DNA of 60,755 nt. Source: Pseudomonadaceae bacterium (GTDB lineage Bacteria > Pseudomonadota > Gammaproteobacteria > Pseudomonadales > Pseudomonadaceae). A program made the position numbers and the translations under genes. The DNA lies in contig JAIETJ010000054.1 of the NCBI GenBank assembly GCA_019745275.1, positions 1 through 60,755 on the forward strand. The letters run 5' to 3'. The notes under the pieces are model-generated. The model worked only from the letters and a program-made list of their open reading frames with translations, had not been told where the DNA came from and searched no databases. Positions 8,156 through 17,044 of this stretch are shown one piece after another (positions within the stretch are counted from its first letter, which is position 1; each line of letters opens with the position of its first letter).

Positions 8156-9307
8156 CTACTTAGCCTCCAGAACAATATCATCCAGATAAGGCGCCTGCAG
8201 GTCACGCTCAGGAATCTCCCACACAATCAACTTAGGTGGCGTTTGCTTAAACGCCGAGCTGTCGAAATAGGCCTTAGCGGCGCCCGAAAAAGCGCCACCA
8301 TCGACAGCAAAGTTGCCGACACTGGCACCGACGGCCCGCTGCAGAAAAGGTATGAAGTTTGAGTTGCGCGAGAACGAGGTGCCGATAACTGCAACATTCG
8401 GCAGTTGGCTGTCGCCAAACAAATCATCCTCGGCCAACGCCTCAGTCGCGGCGGCGCGGGCCGTGAAGCTGCTGTGCGACACCTGTTCAACCAATGGCTG
8501 TAAATCAGCGGGCAGCCAATCCAGACCGGCAAGATGGACTAGGTCGCCGGGCCGCACTTGCGGCTCAGAGACGCTTACATCAAAGGCTTGCGCCGGGGTG
8601 GGGGTAACTCCCTGCTCTGCAATCCGAGCCGCCACGGCAACTGCCGCCGCATTGGCACCGGCCTCACTCCAATGGGTGTCGGTGCGCAAAAAAGCGCCAC
8701 GGCCAAGCGGCTGCAACACCGCCGTCAGATCCAGCACCGCCAGTCCTTGCGCCTGCACGCTGTCGCGCCAGTGCGTGAGGCGCTGGGCAAACTGCGCCGA
8801 ACGCGCCACACCACACAATTCGCTAGCGGCGATGCGGCTCTTGTCTGGCACCAGCACCAGCAGTAACTCTATGCCCCGCAGGTGCAGTTGACCGCGCAAC
8901 TCGATAACCTTGGTAGCCCGTGCTTGAGCGTTGCGCGCCGCGTTGGGCTGTAGCTTCAACTCATCGACCAGAAACAACCAACCCGGACAACCTTGCCGCA
9001 CCCGGCTGCCGGTATCGCTAATCAGCAGCCAACTGGCGCCACGCTCAAGGTGCGCCGCCTGCTCGGCAAAGGGCACGCCGGCCAGCTCCTTGGCGATTCG
9101 ATGAGTCACGGCACCATGACGAATGTCGTCCCAACTGAGCTTGGGCGGCAACAAGTCGATTTTACCGCTGAGCATCGCCCAGCCAGCACAGAGCAAGCCG
9201 ACCACAAGAAACAGCAACAGCACCACCCCCGCTAGCGGGCTTAACCGCAGGGTGATGGCACTAGGCGGCACGGGGGCCGGGGACGAGGGCAGCGAAGTAG
9301 TAGTCAT
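8156..9307 (-). CDS. wssI: WssI, AlgJ/AlgX-like SGNH acetyltransferase for cellulose acetylation
   Basis: A 383-residue protein anchored by one membrane segment (about residues 27-47), with a periplasmic SGNH-like domain. The catalytic Asp/His pair sits in RTDTHWSEAG (about residue 209) and the nucleophile serine is in GTSFSRNSN (about residue 309). AlgJ/AlgX proteins transfer acetyl groups to the polymer from the MBOAT partner. The start overlaps the last base of wssH. Last gene of the wss operon. The fold call is secure; the exact donor and acceptor are by analogy with the acetylated cellulose of P. fluorescens. Confidence 0.88.
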   Translation of the reverse strand: MTTTSLPSSPAPVPPSAITLRLSPLAGVVLLLFLVVGLLCAGWAMLSGKIDLLPPKLSWDDIRHGAVTHRIAKELAGVPFAEQAAHLERGASWLLISDTGSRVRQGCPGWLFLVDELKLQPNAARNAQARATKVIELRGQLHLRGIELLLVLVPDKSRIAASELCGVARSAQFAQRLTHWRDSVQAQGLAVLDLTAVLQPLGRGAFLRTDTHWSEAGANAAAVAVAARIAEQGVTPTPAQAFDVSVSEPQVRPGDLVHLAGLDWLPADLQPLVEQVSHSSFTARAAATEALAEDDLFGDSQLPNVAVIGTSFSRNSNFIPFLQRAVGASVGNFAVDGGAFSGAAKAYFDSSAFKQTPPKLIVWEIPERDLQAPYLDDIVLEAK

Positions 9308-10722
9308 CAGAATTGGAAGTACAGAAAGGGCACGGTTTCCCGGCTGGCGATCAACGCGAACGACAGCAGAAAACCAAGCACGGGCCAGAGGGAGCCAAGC
9401 ACAGCAAACATCCTAGTCGCGCCATAGCGCGCTTCGCAACGTTGCTGGTACAGCGGCGTAATCACGCAGATCACCCCCAACAGCGCGCCAATTGCGTGGG
9501 CCGGACGCAGGGTCGCGGCCATTGCATCACCTAGGGCAAAAGCATGCAGGCCAAACTGGCCGGCGTACATATTCAGCGCCGTGGCGAAATCCGCCGAGCG
9601 AAACAAGGTCCAGGCCAAGGCCACGAACAACAGGGTCATGGCATGCGATAACAACTCGGGCGGGGTAAACATCCCGGCCCGTTCCCAGGCCCGCGCCACA
9701 CACAACGCCACGCCGTGGGCGGCGCCCCAGAGCAGGTAGTTCCAACTGTCGCCGCCATGCCAAAGCCCGGCAATCGCCATGGTCAGAAACAGGTTGCGGT
9801 ACGCCAACCACTCACTGCCGCGATTGCCTCCCATTGGGATGTACAGGTAATCGCGGATCCAGCTGGACAGCGACAAATGCCAGCGGCGCCAGAAGTCTTG
9901 AATACTGCGCGCCAAGTACGGGCGATTGAAGTTTTCCGGGAAGTGAAACCCAAGCATCAGACCAATGCCGATGGCCATAGCGCTGTAGCCGGCAAAGTCG
10001 AAAAACAACTGCAGCGAATAGGCCAAGCAGCCAATCCAGGCATCGACAAAACTCGGCTCAGGCAAAGCAAAAGCCACTCCCACCAAGGGCGAGAGCGTGT
10101 CGGCCACCAGCACTTTCATGCTCATGCCGATCATAAAACGTCGCGCGCCGAGACAGAAGTTCTGCCAGTTCATGCCACGATGGGCCAGCTCCTCACTGAT
10201 CCAGCTGTAGCGAATGATTGGCCCGGCAATCGAGTGGCCGAACATCGACAGGTAGGTGGCATAGGCGATAAAACTGCGCTCCACCGGCACCGTCCGCCGG
10301 TGCACATCGACCATATAAGAAATCGCCTGCAGCACGATAAACGACAGCCCTGCCGGCAGCGCAACCTTCTCCCAGCTAGGCGGCAGCATGCCCAGTGGCA
10401 GCATCAGCTCCGTGATGCTGGCCACCACTATGTTGGCGTACTTGTACCAACACAGCACTGCCACGTTGAGCACGATCAAACTGGTCAGTAAGCGCACGCG
10501 CGCCCTGGACTGCTCGGCAATCCGGTCAATCGCCAGCCCGCCGAACCAAGAGATAACCGTCAAGACCACATGCAGCAGCAAAAAGGTCGGGCTCAACCAG
10601 GCGTAGAAAAACCAACTGCCGATTAACAGTACTGGGTTGCGCCATGCAGGGCGCGCCACTGCATAGAGCAGCAGAAAGGCCGGCAAAAACAGCAGAAGAA
10701 ACTCGAGGGATGCAAAGACCAT
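9307..10722 (-). CDS. wssH: WssH, AlgI-like membrane-bound O-acyltransferase
   Basis: A 471-residue polytopic MBOAT protein. Hallmarks are RRWHLSLSSWIRDYLYIPMGGN and AGLWHGGDSWNYLLWGAAHG; the first histidine of the latter (about residue 321) is the family's catalytic histidine. AlgI-type enzymes carry acetyl groups across the inner membrane for polymer O-acetylation. Together with wssI, wssG and the two wssF-like genes it forms the acetylation module. A 118-bp gap separates its start from the preceding wssF-like gene, unusually loose for this otherwise tightly overlapping operon. Confidence 0.93.
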   Translation of the reverse strand: MVFASLEFLLLFLPAFLLLYAVARPAWRNPVLLIGSWFFYAWLSPTFLLLHVVLTVISWFGGLAIDRIAEQSRARVRLLTSLIVLNVAVLCWYKYANIVVASITELMLPLGMLPPSWEKVALPAGLSFIVLQAISYMVDVHRRTVPVERSFIAYATYLSMFGHSIAGPIIRYSWISEELAHRGMNWQNFCLGARRFMIGMSMKVLVADTLSPLVGVAFALPEPSFVDAWIGCLAYSLQLFFDFAGYSAMAIGIGLMLGFHFPENFNRPYLARSIQDFWRRWHLSLSSWIRDYLYIPMGGNRGSEWLAYRNLFLTMAIAGLWHGGDSWNYLLWGAAHGVALCVARAWERAGMFTPPELLSHAMTLLFVALAWTLFRSADFATALNMYAGQFGLHAFALGDAMAATLRPAHAIGALLGVICVITPLYQQRCEARYGATRMFAVLGSLWPVLGFLLSFALIASRETVPFLYFQF

Positions 10723-10840
10723 AACAACTGCCGTCGGTGGGCTAATTTAACCAACGCCGGCGACCAACCGGGCATTGTGCGAATCGTAATGTGCTGCAGT
10801 TAACGCGCTCGCCTACTCACCCACGCGTCAACCCACAAAG

Positions 10841-11500
10841 CTACTTCTTGGCTTGTTTAAGCGCTTCCGTGTTGACCATGGCTTTACTGATAGCGTCGGA
10901 CCACAGTTTGTAACCTGTCCCAGTCAAGTGCTGCCCATCAACGGTGGCCCATTGCCCCGGAGTCGAGAAAGTCAGCGAGTCGATGTAACTGCAAGGCGCC
11001 ACGTTAGCGGCCAGCAGGCTCGACATTTGTTTAACTCGAGCATAGGTCTTACCGTACTTACCGCCCTCCTGCCCCCAGTTTGGACCAACCCACACGCACT
11101 TCGCACCAGTAGCGGAGATCTCCTTCGTAAGGGTCGTCACTTGCTGCCATACCCACGACTTAGCCAGTGTTGGCTTGGTGTAACTAGCCATAGTGTCGCC
11201 CATGACGATGACCACGAGGTTGGCTTTTTCCGCGCTAATCAGTTGCTTGATCGGCACCGTAGCGCCCATTCCAGGTTGCACCTTCGCCGTCGGCGTGCCG
11301 ATACGTTCAGCTCCGCCACAGGTGCCTGGGGTAACTTTCAGCCAATCGGCCGCATTGGTGCCGCAGACCCCCATCGAATGCACCTTGGCACCCTGTGCAA
11401 GAAAACTATCTTGCAAGGTAGCGATCAGATAGTTGGGCGTAGCCATATGACTGTCACCAATCATCACCACGGAAAGACCTGCAAGCAGCAAAGAAGACAT
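10841..11500 (-). CDS. Second WssF-like SGNH-family protein (extra copy between wssG and wssH)
   Basis: A 219-residue protein from ATG 11500, which has an AGGAAA site; upstream codons in the same frame add no family sequence. By eye it is about half identical to the wssF product at 12283-12951. It shares GDSHM (Ser17), the VHSxGxCG block, GDTMASY, the KCVWVGP..G.EGGKYxK stretch and DGQHLT (about residue 189), which supply a Ser and an Asp-x-x-His pair as in SGNH esterases/acetyltransferases. It opens with a short hydrophobic segment. The known wss order has no gene here, so this is a paralogue with its own 120-bp flanks. Probably exported; role inferred as cellulose acetylation. Confidence 0.8.
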   Translation of the reverse strand: MSSLLLAGLSVVMIGDSHMATPNYLIATLQDSFLAQGAKVHSMGVCGTNAADWLKVTPGTCGGAERIGTPTAKVQPGMGATVPIKQLISAEKANLVVIVMGDTMASYTKPTLAKSWVWQQVTTLTKEISATGAKCVWVGPNWGQEGGKYGKTYARVKQMSSLLAANVAPCSYIDSLTFSTPGQWATVDGQHLTGTGYKLWSDAISKAMVNTEALKQAKK

Positions 11501-11620
11501 AACTAATTTCCTATCAATAATTAACCCGCCAAAACACTGTGGGTGCGGGGGCAAAAGCAAAATGTGTTGGCTAATCAACCGAAGCTAAAAAACTGACTGA
11601 TCAGTATTCGAGTCGAGGTA

Positions 11621-12286
11621 TCAGTGCCCCACTACGTCTTGAGCTTGAAACAAACGAGAGCCTTGCGCCGACGGCACTAAAAATACGCTGTAACGCTCGG
11701 CAGCTTTTAACTGTTCAAACACTAGGGGGTTACCTACTAAAGAACCAGAACAACGTAACTGCACCGATAAATTCACCGGATTGATTGAACGACGCTGCAG
11801 GGTGCCCGTCGGGACCGCTTTAAACAGCTCAACATTGCGTCCCGTGACCACTAAACTGGCAGCCGCACAGGAGGGATCCAAGCTGTAGAACGCCAACGAC
11901 ACTTTCAGCGCATTGAAATCATCCGGCTGTTCGCTAACGCTCAACACCTGCAGACCATTGTCGGCGGTGGGTATGCCAACCACCGAGGTAAACTCACCGG
12001 GCTTAACGCTTAGCTCTAAAGGGTAACTTTTACCGTTACTCTGCAATTGACCTCTGATGGATTTATCCGCGCTCACCGCTAGGTAATCGGACACCACGCT
12101 GGCACCCTCCAAATGCAGGCGCGCCTCAGAGCCGGCCGCAAGCAACTCAAGGCTTGCGCTACCGGCATTTACAAAGCGCAAAAACGCGGCATCTTCACTC
12201 GGCCCGGTGGGGTACAGCGGAATTTCTGCCGCCACTACCGTGCCCGCAAGGCCTAAGCCCAGCGCTAGCCGAAGAATATTCTTCAC
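11621..12286 (-). CDS. wssG: WssG, AlgF-like periplasmic acetylation protein
   Basis: A 221-residue protein with a cleavable signal peptide (about residues 1-19, ending VVAAEIP). The rest is a beta-rich AlgF-type protein with FLRFVNAGS near the mature N-terminus and a C-terminal RYSVFLVP segment, both typical of the AlgF family. AlgF is a periplasmic adaptor needed for alginate O-acetylation and WssG is its cellulose counterpart. ATG 12286 overlaps the stop of wssF (ATGA), so the two are coupled. Confidence 0.86.
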   Translation of the reverse strand: MKNILRLALGLGLAGTVVAAEIPLYPTGPSEDAAFLRFVNAGSASLELLAAGSEARLHLEGASVVSDYLAVSADKSIRGQLQSNGKSYPLELSVKPGEFTSVVGIPTADNGLQVLSVSEQPDDFNALKVSLAFYSLDPSCAAASLVVTGRNVELFKAVPTGTLQRRSINPVNLSVQLRCSGSLVGNPLVFEQLKAAERYSVFLVPSAQGSRLFQAQDVVGH

Positions 12287-12951
12287 TTGGACACCGCCTT
12301 GCCACCCAAGCTTGCGGCAGGCAACTTGCTAATGGCATCGGCTATACCCGCGCCCCAAGCTTGGTAACCTTTGACGGTAAAATGCTGGCCGTCTGTGGTG
12401 ATCCATTGACCGGGCTTAGACATTTTTAACGAGTCAATATAGGCGCAAGGCGCCGCATTAGCTGCCAAAAACTGCGACATTTGCTGAGTACGCACATCAT
12501 TCTTTTTGTACTTTCCGCCTTCTTTGCCCCAAGCAGGCCCGACCCAAACACACTTAGTGCCGGTAGCGGCAATCTCCTTGGTCAGGCTGGTGACACTCTG
12601 CCAGGCCCAAGCTTTAGGAAAGGCCGGCTTGTCATAAGAAGCCATGGTGTCACCAATGATGATAACCACCAGGTTCGGCTTGTCAGCGGCAATCAAGGTT
12701 TTAATCGGTGTGGTGCTAGCATCTGCACCCTTCACCAGCATCGCGCCATTGCCCTTACGATCAGCACCACAGTCAACTTTTTTAGCGATCAACCAGTCCG
12801 CAGCACTGGCTCCACAGGCGCCAATGGAGTGGACGCTGGCACCCTGTTTGGTCAGATTACTGTGCAGCGGTTCCATCAAGTGATCGGTTAGGCTCATGTG
12901 ACTTTCACCAAGAACTAACAGGGTCAAACCAGCAAGTGCGGAAGCAGGCAT
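12283..12951 (-). CDS. wssF: WssF, SGNH-family cellulose acetylation protein
   Basis: A 222-residue protein at the canonical wssF position, directly after wssE and coupled to wssG. GESHM (Ser17), an Asn/Gly-containing middle block, GDTMASY and DGQHFT (about residue 188) give a complete SGNH-type Ser-Asp-His set. The N-terminus is hydrophobic but short, so export signal or membrane anchor is uncertain; another start upstream is not evident. In P. fluorescens SBW25 wssF is required with wssGHI for acetylated cellulose. The paralogue at 10841-11500 makes it one of two copies. Confidence 0.83.
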   Translation of the reverse strand: MPASALAGLTLLVLGESHMSLTDHLMEPLHSNLTKQGASVHSIGACGASAADWLIAKKVDCGADRKGNGAMLVKGADASTTPIKTLIAADKPNLVVIIIGDTMASYDKPAFPKAWAWQSVTSLTKEIAATGTKCVWVGPAWGKEGGKYKKNDVRTQQMSQFLAANAAPCAYIDSLKMSKPGQWITTDGQHFTVKGYQAWGAGIADAISKLPAASLGGKAVSK

Positions 12952-12970
12952 ACATAACTCCTAAGTAAAA

Positions 12971-15900
12971 TTAATTCGAGTACGGTGAGCGATAAGGACT
13001 GACCGGCATATCCACCGGGCGGGTCATATCTTCAAGCATATAGCGAAGGTACATTCCGCCATTAAACTGTTGATAATCTTGAGCGTTATCTGATCCAAGT
13101 TCGCCACCAATAAACAAGTTGGGGTTTAATTGGTACTCAGCCGCTGCCGCGAGGTTATAGCCCACGCCGGTAGAGTTGTCCGAGCCATACACCGCCGGCG
13201 AACCAAGTGCCGTGGTCGCGTTTGCCTGCATGGTCGCGTCACCAGGAAAGTAATCGGCCTTATCTTGCTCAATATGCTGTACGCCGACCGAGCCTCTAAT
13301 TTTATAACTCAGCTTGCCGCGACGCTGCGCCCATGACACGGGCACACCAAGAGCAAAGAAACGCTGTGGACTAAAATAACCACCATGGCCATAGGTGTAA
13401 TAGCTCAGATTTTCATCGTAACTAACCGCAGACATATTCAAACCTGCAGTTAATTGACTGTCCGACTCATTTTGCAGATACCAATACACCCCACCGCCTA
13501 GCTCAGCGCGATTATTCGACTCAACATTGTTACCGACTAACTTGTGCCAAGAACCATAGGCATAGGAACCCATGTCACCGTCATCTTGGCTGACCTGCGC
13601 GCGCCCACCATTGGCCGTGACCCCACCCCATTTTTGCCCGGTACGCGGATCTTCAGTACCGGCAAATGACAGTACGCTGTCGGTCACTGCACGTCGCGAA
13701 AGGCTCACACCGTAGTGCGCATCGCTGTTGCCACCGAAAGAGCGTTCTAGGCTTACGCCGCCCACTGCGGTGCTATATAGAAAGCCCTGCGGGGTAGTGC
13801 CCAAGTCAGCCTTTAGCCCCTCAGATGGGCTTTCGAATGCCACAGCAAAACCTACGCCACTGTCCTTTTGAGAGCCGATAGAAACATTCGGGCTAGCCTG
13901 CGAGGCCGCCGGACCACCGCCGAAACGAGCAGCCGCATCGCTATCAACGCTATCGGCATTCAGACTAACCGGAGTGACCCTCAGCACGAGGCGATTGTCA
14001 CCCACCGGCATACTCGCTTCCAGGGGCGCCTGGACGTCGGTCATTTTACTCAGGCCCGACTCGCCATTATTGCTGCGCACCGTCAAACCCTGCACCACGT
14101 AGGGGCTGCGCGCCTGCACAATATCGTCGAGCGCACGCTCGGCCGGGCTCATACCCTGACGCGGGTCAACAGCCGCGAGTTCGGCACTAGCGGCGGGTGC
14201 GAATGGATTAACTCGGCTGCCCTGCACCGCCTCTACCGGTTCAGGCGCGGGCTTCTGCCAGCTATAAGTGGGTGTCGAAGAATAACTGCGAGGTTTCGCC
14301 GGCGCCGCATAAGATTGCCCAGGATAGGCATCCGCCGGCAGTTCGGCGGCGGCAACCGGCGCAATTGAGCGCTCACTGGCCCAGGCGTCCGTCTGCACCA
14401 CTGCAGGAATAGCTACCGGAATTGTCTGCGCCGTTGGAGCGCGCGGTGTTACCACCGTCGGCGAGGGGATTTGCGCGGCTGTGGCCTGAGCGTTGGCTGC
14501 AGAACGCTGCCCCGGCAAACCAAGGAACGGATTAGCCGCGCTACGCGACGCGGGCGTTTGCGCGGCCAAGGCAGCAGTTTTTTCCCGGTGCTCTTGGGCG
14601 ACGACTTTTTCCATCAGGTCTTTGGCCTTGCCACTCATGCCAATCCGGTTATAGATACTTGCGGCTAACGTCAGCAGCTTGGGATCCTCAGGCGCCAGCT
14701 CTATGGTTTTACTCAGCGCTGTCTCGGCAAAATCGTGGTCACCGACCTTGGCCGCCATTTCTGCGGCGGCGATCTGTAGCTGTGCATTATCGGGAGCACG
14801 CTGCAACAAAGGCCGATAAATCGTCAGCGCTTGGACCGCATCGCCACCATCACCGTACATCTTCGCCAAACTGGCCTGAGCCAGTTCGTTCTCTGGTCGC
14901 TGGGTTAATGCCGGTGCCAGCGTGTCATACGCGGCAACCAAATCGCCGGCTTCACGCAAGCGATTGGCTTGGCGCACTCGGTAGTAAAAAAGAATGTCGT
15001 CATACTGCTTACGCGCGGCGCTATTCAGTGGCTGGTCTTGCAGGTCATGCAAGATGGCATTGACCTCTACGTCCTGCTCACCCTTAAGCAATACACCAGC
15101 GTACTGCAACAACAGCTCAGGGGATGGCCGCGGACTTTGCGCCACCTGTTGACGCATTATTTTGATGCCATGTTGCGGGTCGCCGGCATCGACGTAAGCC
15201 AAGGCCAGTTGCGCGACCATGCCTGGTTGTCCTGCGGCGTAGGGTTCAATGCGAGCCAAGAGCGCGTGCGCCTCACGTAAACGGCCGCGTTTGATCAAGG
15301 CCGTAGCCTCAGGCAGTTTGATATTGAACTCAATGTCCTTGAGTAATTTGTTCATTGCTGGGGTGCGTGCAGAGGGCGCAATTCGACCAAGGGTGGCTTG
15401 AGCCTTATTCCATTCACCTAACTGCGCCGATAATAGGGCGCTGGTATAGAGTGCATCCGGCTGTTTTGGTTGAGTCACCAGTAGGCCATCTACGAGACTG
15501 CGCGCTTCTTTGACTGCGCCACTTTTAAGGTAAATATTGGCTAAGGCGAAACGTGTCCACGGATCGTTAGGATCGTTACGCAGCGCTTCTTCTAGTCCCT
15601 TGCGCGCACCGGCCAGATCACCCCGCTGCTCGGCAAGCTTGGCCCGCTGAACCAGCTGGCTGGCACGCAAACGACCTACATCAGAATTTTTCGATTGCTC
15701 GGCTTTGGGCAGCGTATCAATCATACGCAGCGCTTCTTCAGACTTGCCAGCCAACGTCAGCACATTGATCAAGCCACGCTGCGCATCTGAATTATTTGGG
15801 TGTTGCGCTAGCACCTGACGATAGGCCGACTCGGCGACCACTAGCTCACCGCTTTCGGCTTGCAAATCAGCCTGGGCAACCTTGCCCGCAGGTTGTTTCG

Positions 15901-17044
15901 GATTTAAGCGGACAGCCTCATTAATCAAGTTACGAGCTTGGCTTTTATCGCCCTGCGCATGCGCTTTGGTCGCACGATCAAGCAGTGACCAGTAGCGCAC
16001 ATCAACCAAAGCTTTTTGCCACTGGGCACCACCCTTTTGCTTGGTTGCGCGCACCAATAAAACTTCGGCATCTTCAAAGCGTTGCTGCTGCTGGCGCACC
16101 ACACCCAAACCTCCCAGCGCATCCGCGTCGTTAGGTTGAGCTTGCAGGCGCTGTAAAAACTCTCGCTCAGCGGTGGCATAATCAGCCTGATCTAAGGCTT
16201 TAAAAGCGCGCGCCAACTGTGGGTTTTGCTGCCATTTCGCGCCACCGTTTTGGCCTTGCGCCTTGCCCTTATTAAGTAACGCGCGAATCTCGGCATCATC
16301 AGGGTGAGCTTTGAGAAACTGTTCAAAAAGGGGGGCTTGCGCACTGTTAGGTGGCCCAATCCAGGTCAAAGCCATACGCCAGTTTTCGTCGGCAGCACCG
16401 CCGATATCGGCACGCGTGGAGAGCGTAGCCAATGCGCGAATCCCCTCGGCGCGGCTGCTCTCACGGCGTGCCAACTGCTGCGCCAACATTAACGCAAGCA
16501 AGGAATCGTCCGGGCGTTCCTTGCGTAAGCGCACCAAACCGCTATGGGCTTCGCTCCAACCGGCATCGGTAAACGCTAGTGTATTGTAATACTCACGGGC
16601 GATCAGTCCCTGCGGCTGCCGGCCAGCGAACATTTCGCGATACACCGCAACGGCCTTTTGCTTCTCATCCGCAGCAGAAAATAGGCGGGCCTGCTCCAGT
16701 CGCTGGATATTTTCCGCACGCGCGAGGCTAATGTCTTGTTCCAACTGCAGGGCTTTGCGTGGCAACGGGGTTAGCGCCTTAAGCTTGACCAAGTAATCAT
16801 TTGCGCTGGCTAAACGATTTGCCTTCAAATCAATTAAACCAAGGCCGTACAAGGCGTCGGGGTGCTGCGCATCGATCAGCAGTAATTTTTGCCAGGCTTC
16901 GCCAGCGCGACCAGAATTATCTTCGGCCTGCCAAAAAAGCCCCTGTTCAATCAGTAAAGTGCGCGGATCATCGGACGCCGCGAAGCTAGCGGTGTGGATC
17001 AGTGTGGTCAATAAGCCAAGGGCTAATGTGTGATGTCGGAGCAT
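12971..17044 (-). CDS. wssE: WssE/BcsC, cellulose export TPR and outer-membrane barrel protein
   Basis: A 1357-residue protein. ATG 17044 sits behind GGGAAAG and begins a signal peptide (about residues 1-22); an in-frame TTG 12 bases upstream is less likely. Residues about 30-850 are tandem TPR repeats that bridge the periplasm. A Pro/Ala-rich linker (about 860-1000) follows, and the last 350 residues are the BcsC C-terminal 16-strand barrel region (PLEASMPVGDNRL opening, LRYMLEDMTRPVDMPVSPY near the end). It exports cellulose through the outer membrane. It overlaps the end of wssD by 22 bases. Confidence 0.95.
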   Translation of the reverse strand: MLRHHTLALGLLTTLIHTASFAASDDPRTLLIEQGLFWQAEDNSGRAGEAWQKLLLIDAQHPDALYGLGLIDLKANRLASANDYLVKLKALTPLPRKALQLEQDISLARAENIQRLEQARLFSAADEKQKAVAVYREMFAGRQPQGLIAREYYNTLAFTDAGWSEAHSGLVRLRKERPDDSLLALMLAQQLARRESSRAEGIRALATLSTRADIGGAADENWRMALTWIGPPNSAQAPLFEQFLKAHPDDAEIRALLNKGKAQGQNGGAKWQQNPQLARAFKALDQADYATAEREFLQRLQAQPNDADALGGLGVVRQQQQRFEDAEVLLVRATKQKGGAQWQKALVDVRYWSLLDRATKAHAQGDKSQARNLINEAVRLNPKQPAGKVAQADLQAESGELVVAESAYRQVLAQHPNNSDAQRGLINVLTLAGKSEEALRMIDTLPKAEQSKNSDVGRLRASQLVQRAKLAEQRGDLAGARKGLEEALRNDPNDPWTRFALANIYLKSGAVKEARSLVDGLLVTQPKQPDALYTSALLSAQLGEWNKAQATLGRIAPSARTPAMNKLLKDIEFNIKLPEATALIKRGRLREAHALLARIEPYAAGQPGMVAQLALAYVDAGDPQHGIKIMRQQVAQSPRPSPELLLQYAGVLLKGEQDVEVNAILHDLQDQPLNSAARKQYDDILFYYRVRQANRLREAGDLVAAYDTLAPALTQRPENELAQASLAKMYGDGGDAVQALTIYRPLLQRAPDNAQLQIAAAEMAAKVGDHDFAETALSKTIELAPEDPKLLTLAASIYNRIGMSGKAKDLMEKVVAQEHREKTAALAAQTPASRSAANPFLGLPGQRSAANAQATAAQIPSPTVVTPRAPTAQTIPVAIPAVVQTDAWASERSIAPVAAAELPADAYPGQSYAAPAKPRSYSSTPTYSWQKPAPEPVEAVQGSRVNPFAPAASAELAAVDPRQGMSPAERALDDIVQARSPYVVQGLTVRSNNGESGLSKMTDVQAPLEASMPVGDNRLVLRVTPVSLNADSVDSDAAARFGGGPAASQASPNVSIGSQKDSGVGFAVAFESPSEGLKADLGTTPQGFLYSTAVGGVSLERSFGGNSDAHYGVSLSRRAVTDSVLSFAGTEDPRTGQKWGGVTANGGRAQVSQDDGDMGSYAYGSWHKLVGNNVESNNRAELGGGVYWYLQNESDSQLTAGLNMSAVSYDENLSYYTYGHGGYFSPQRFFALGVPVSWAQRRGKLSYKIRGSVGVQHIEQDKADYFPGDATMQANATTALGSPAVYGSDNSTGVGYNLAAAAEYQLNPNLFIGGELGSDNAQDYQQFNGGMYLRYMLEDMTRPVDMPVSPYRSPYSN

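Noticed and set aside
8993..9416. Plus-strand open frames opposite wssI and wssH
   Set aside because: Arg/Gln/Thr-rich shadow frames; the minus strand has clear SGNH and MBOAT motifs.
8156..11500. Alginate acetylation locus
   Set aside because: AlgI/AlgJ/AlgF-like genes are present, but they follow cellulose synthase genes in one direction and no alginate polymerase is seen.
11596..11605. Palindrome ACTGATCAGT with a T-run as a terminator between wssG and the extra wssF-like gene
   Set aside because: The palindrome has no loop to form a stable hairpin, so I could not support a terminator.
13130..16989. Many plus-strand open frames opposite wssE
   Set aside because: They are mirror frames of a long repetitive coding gene and have no family sequence.
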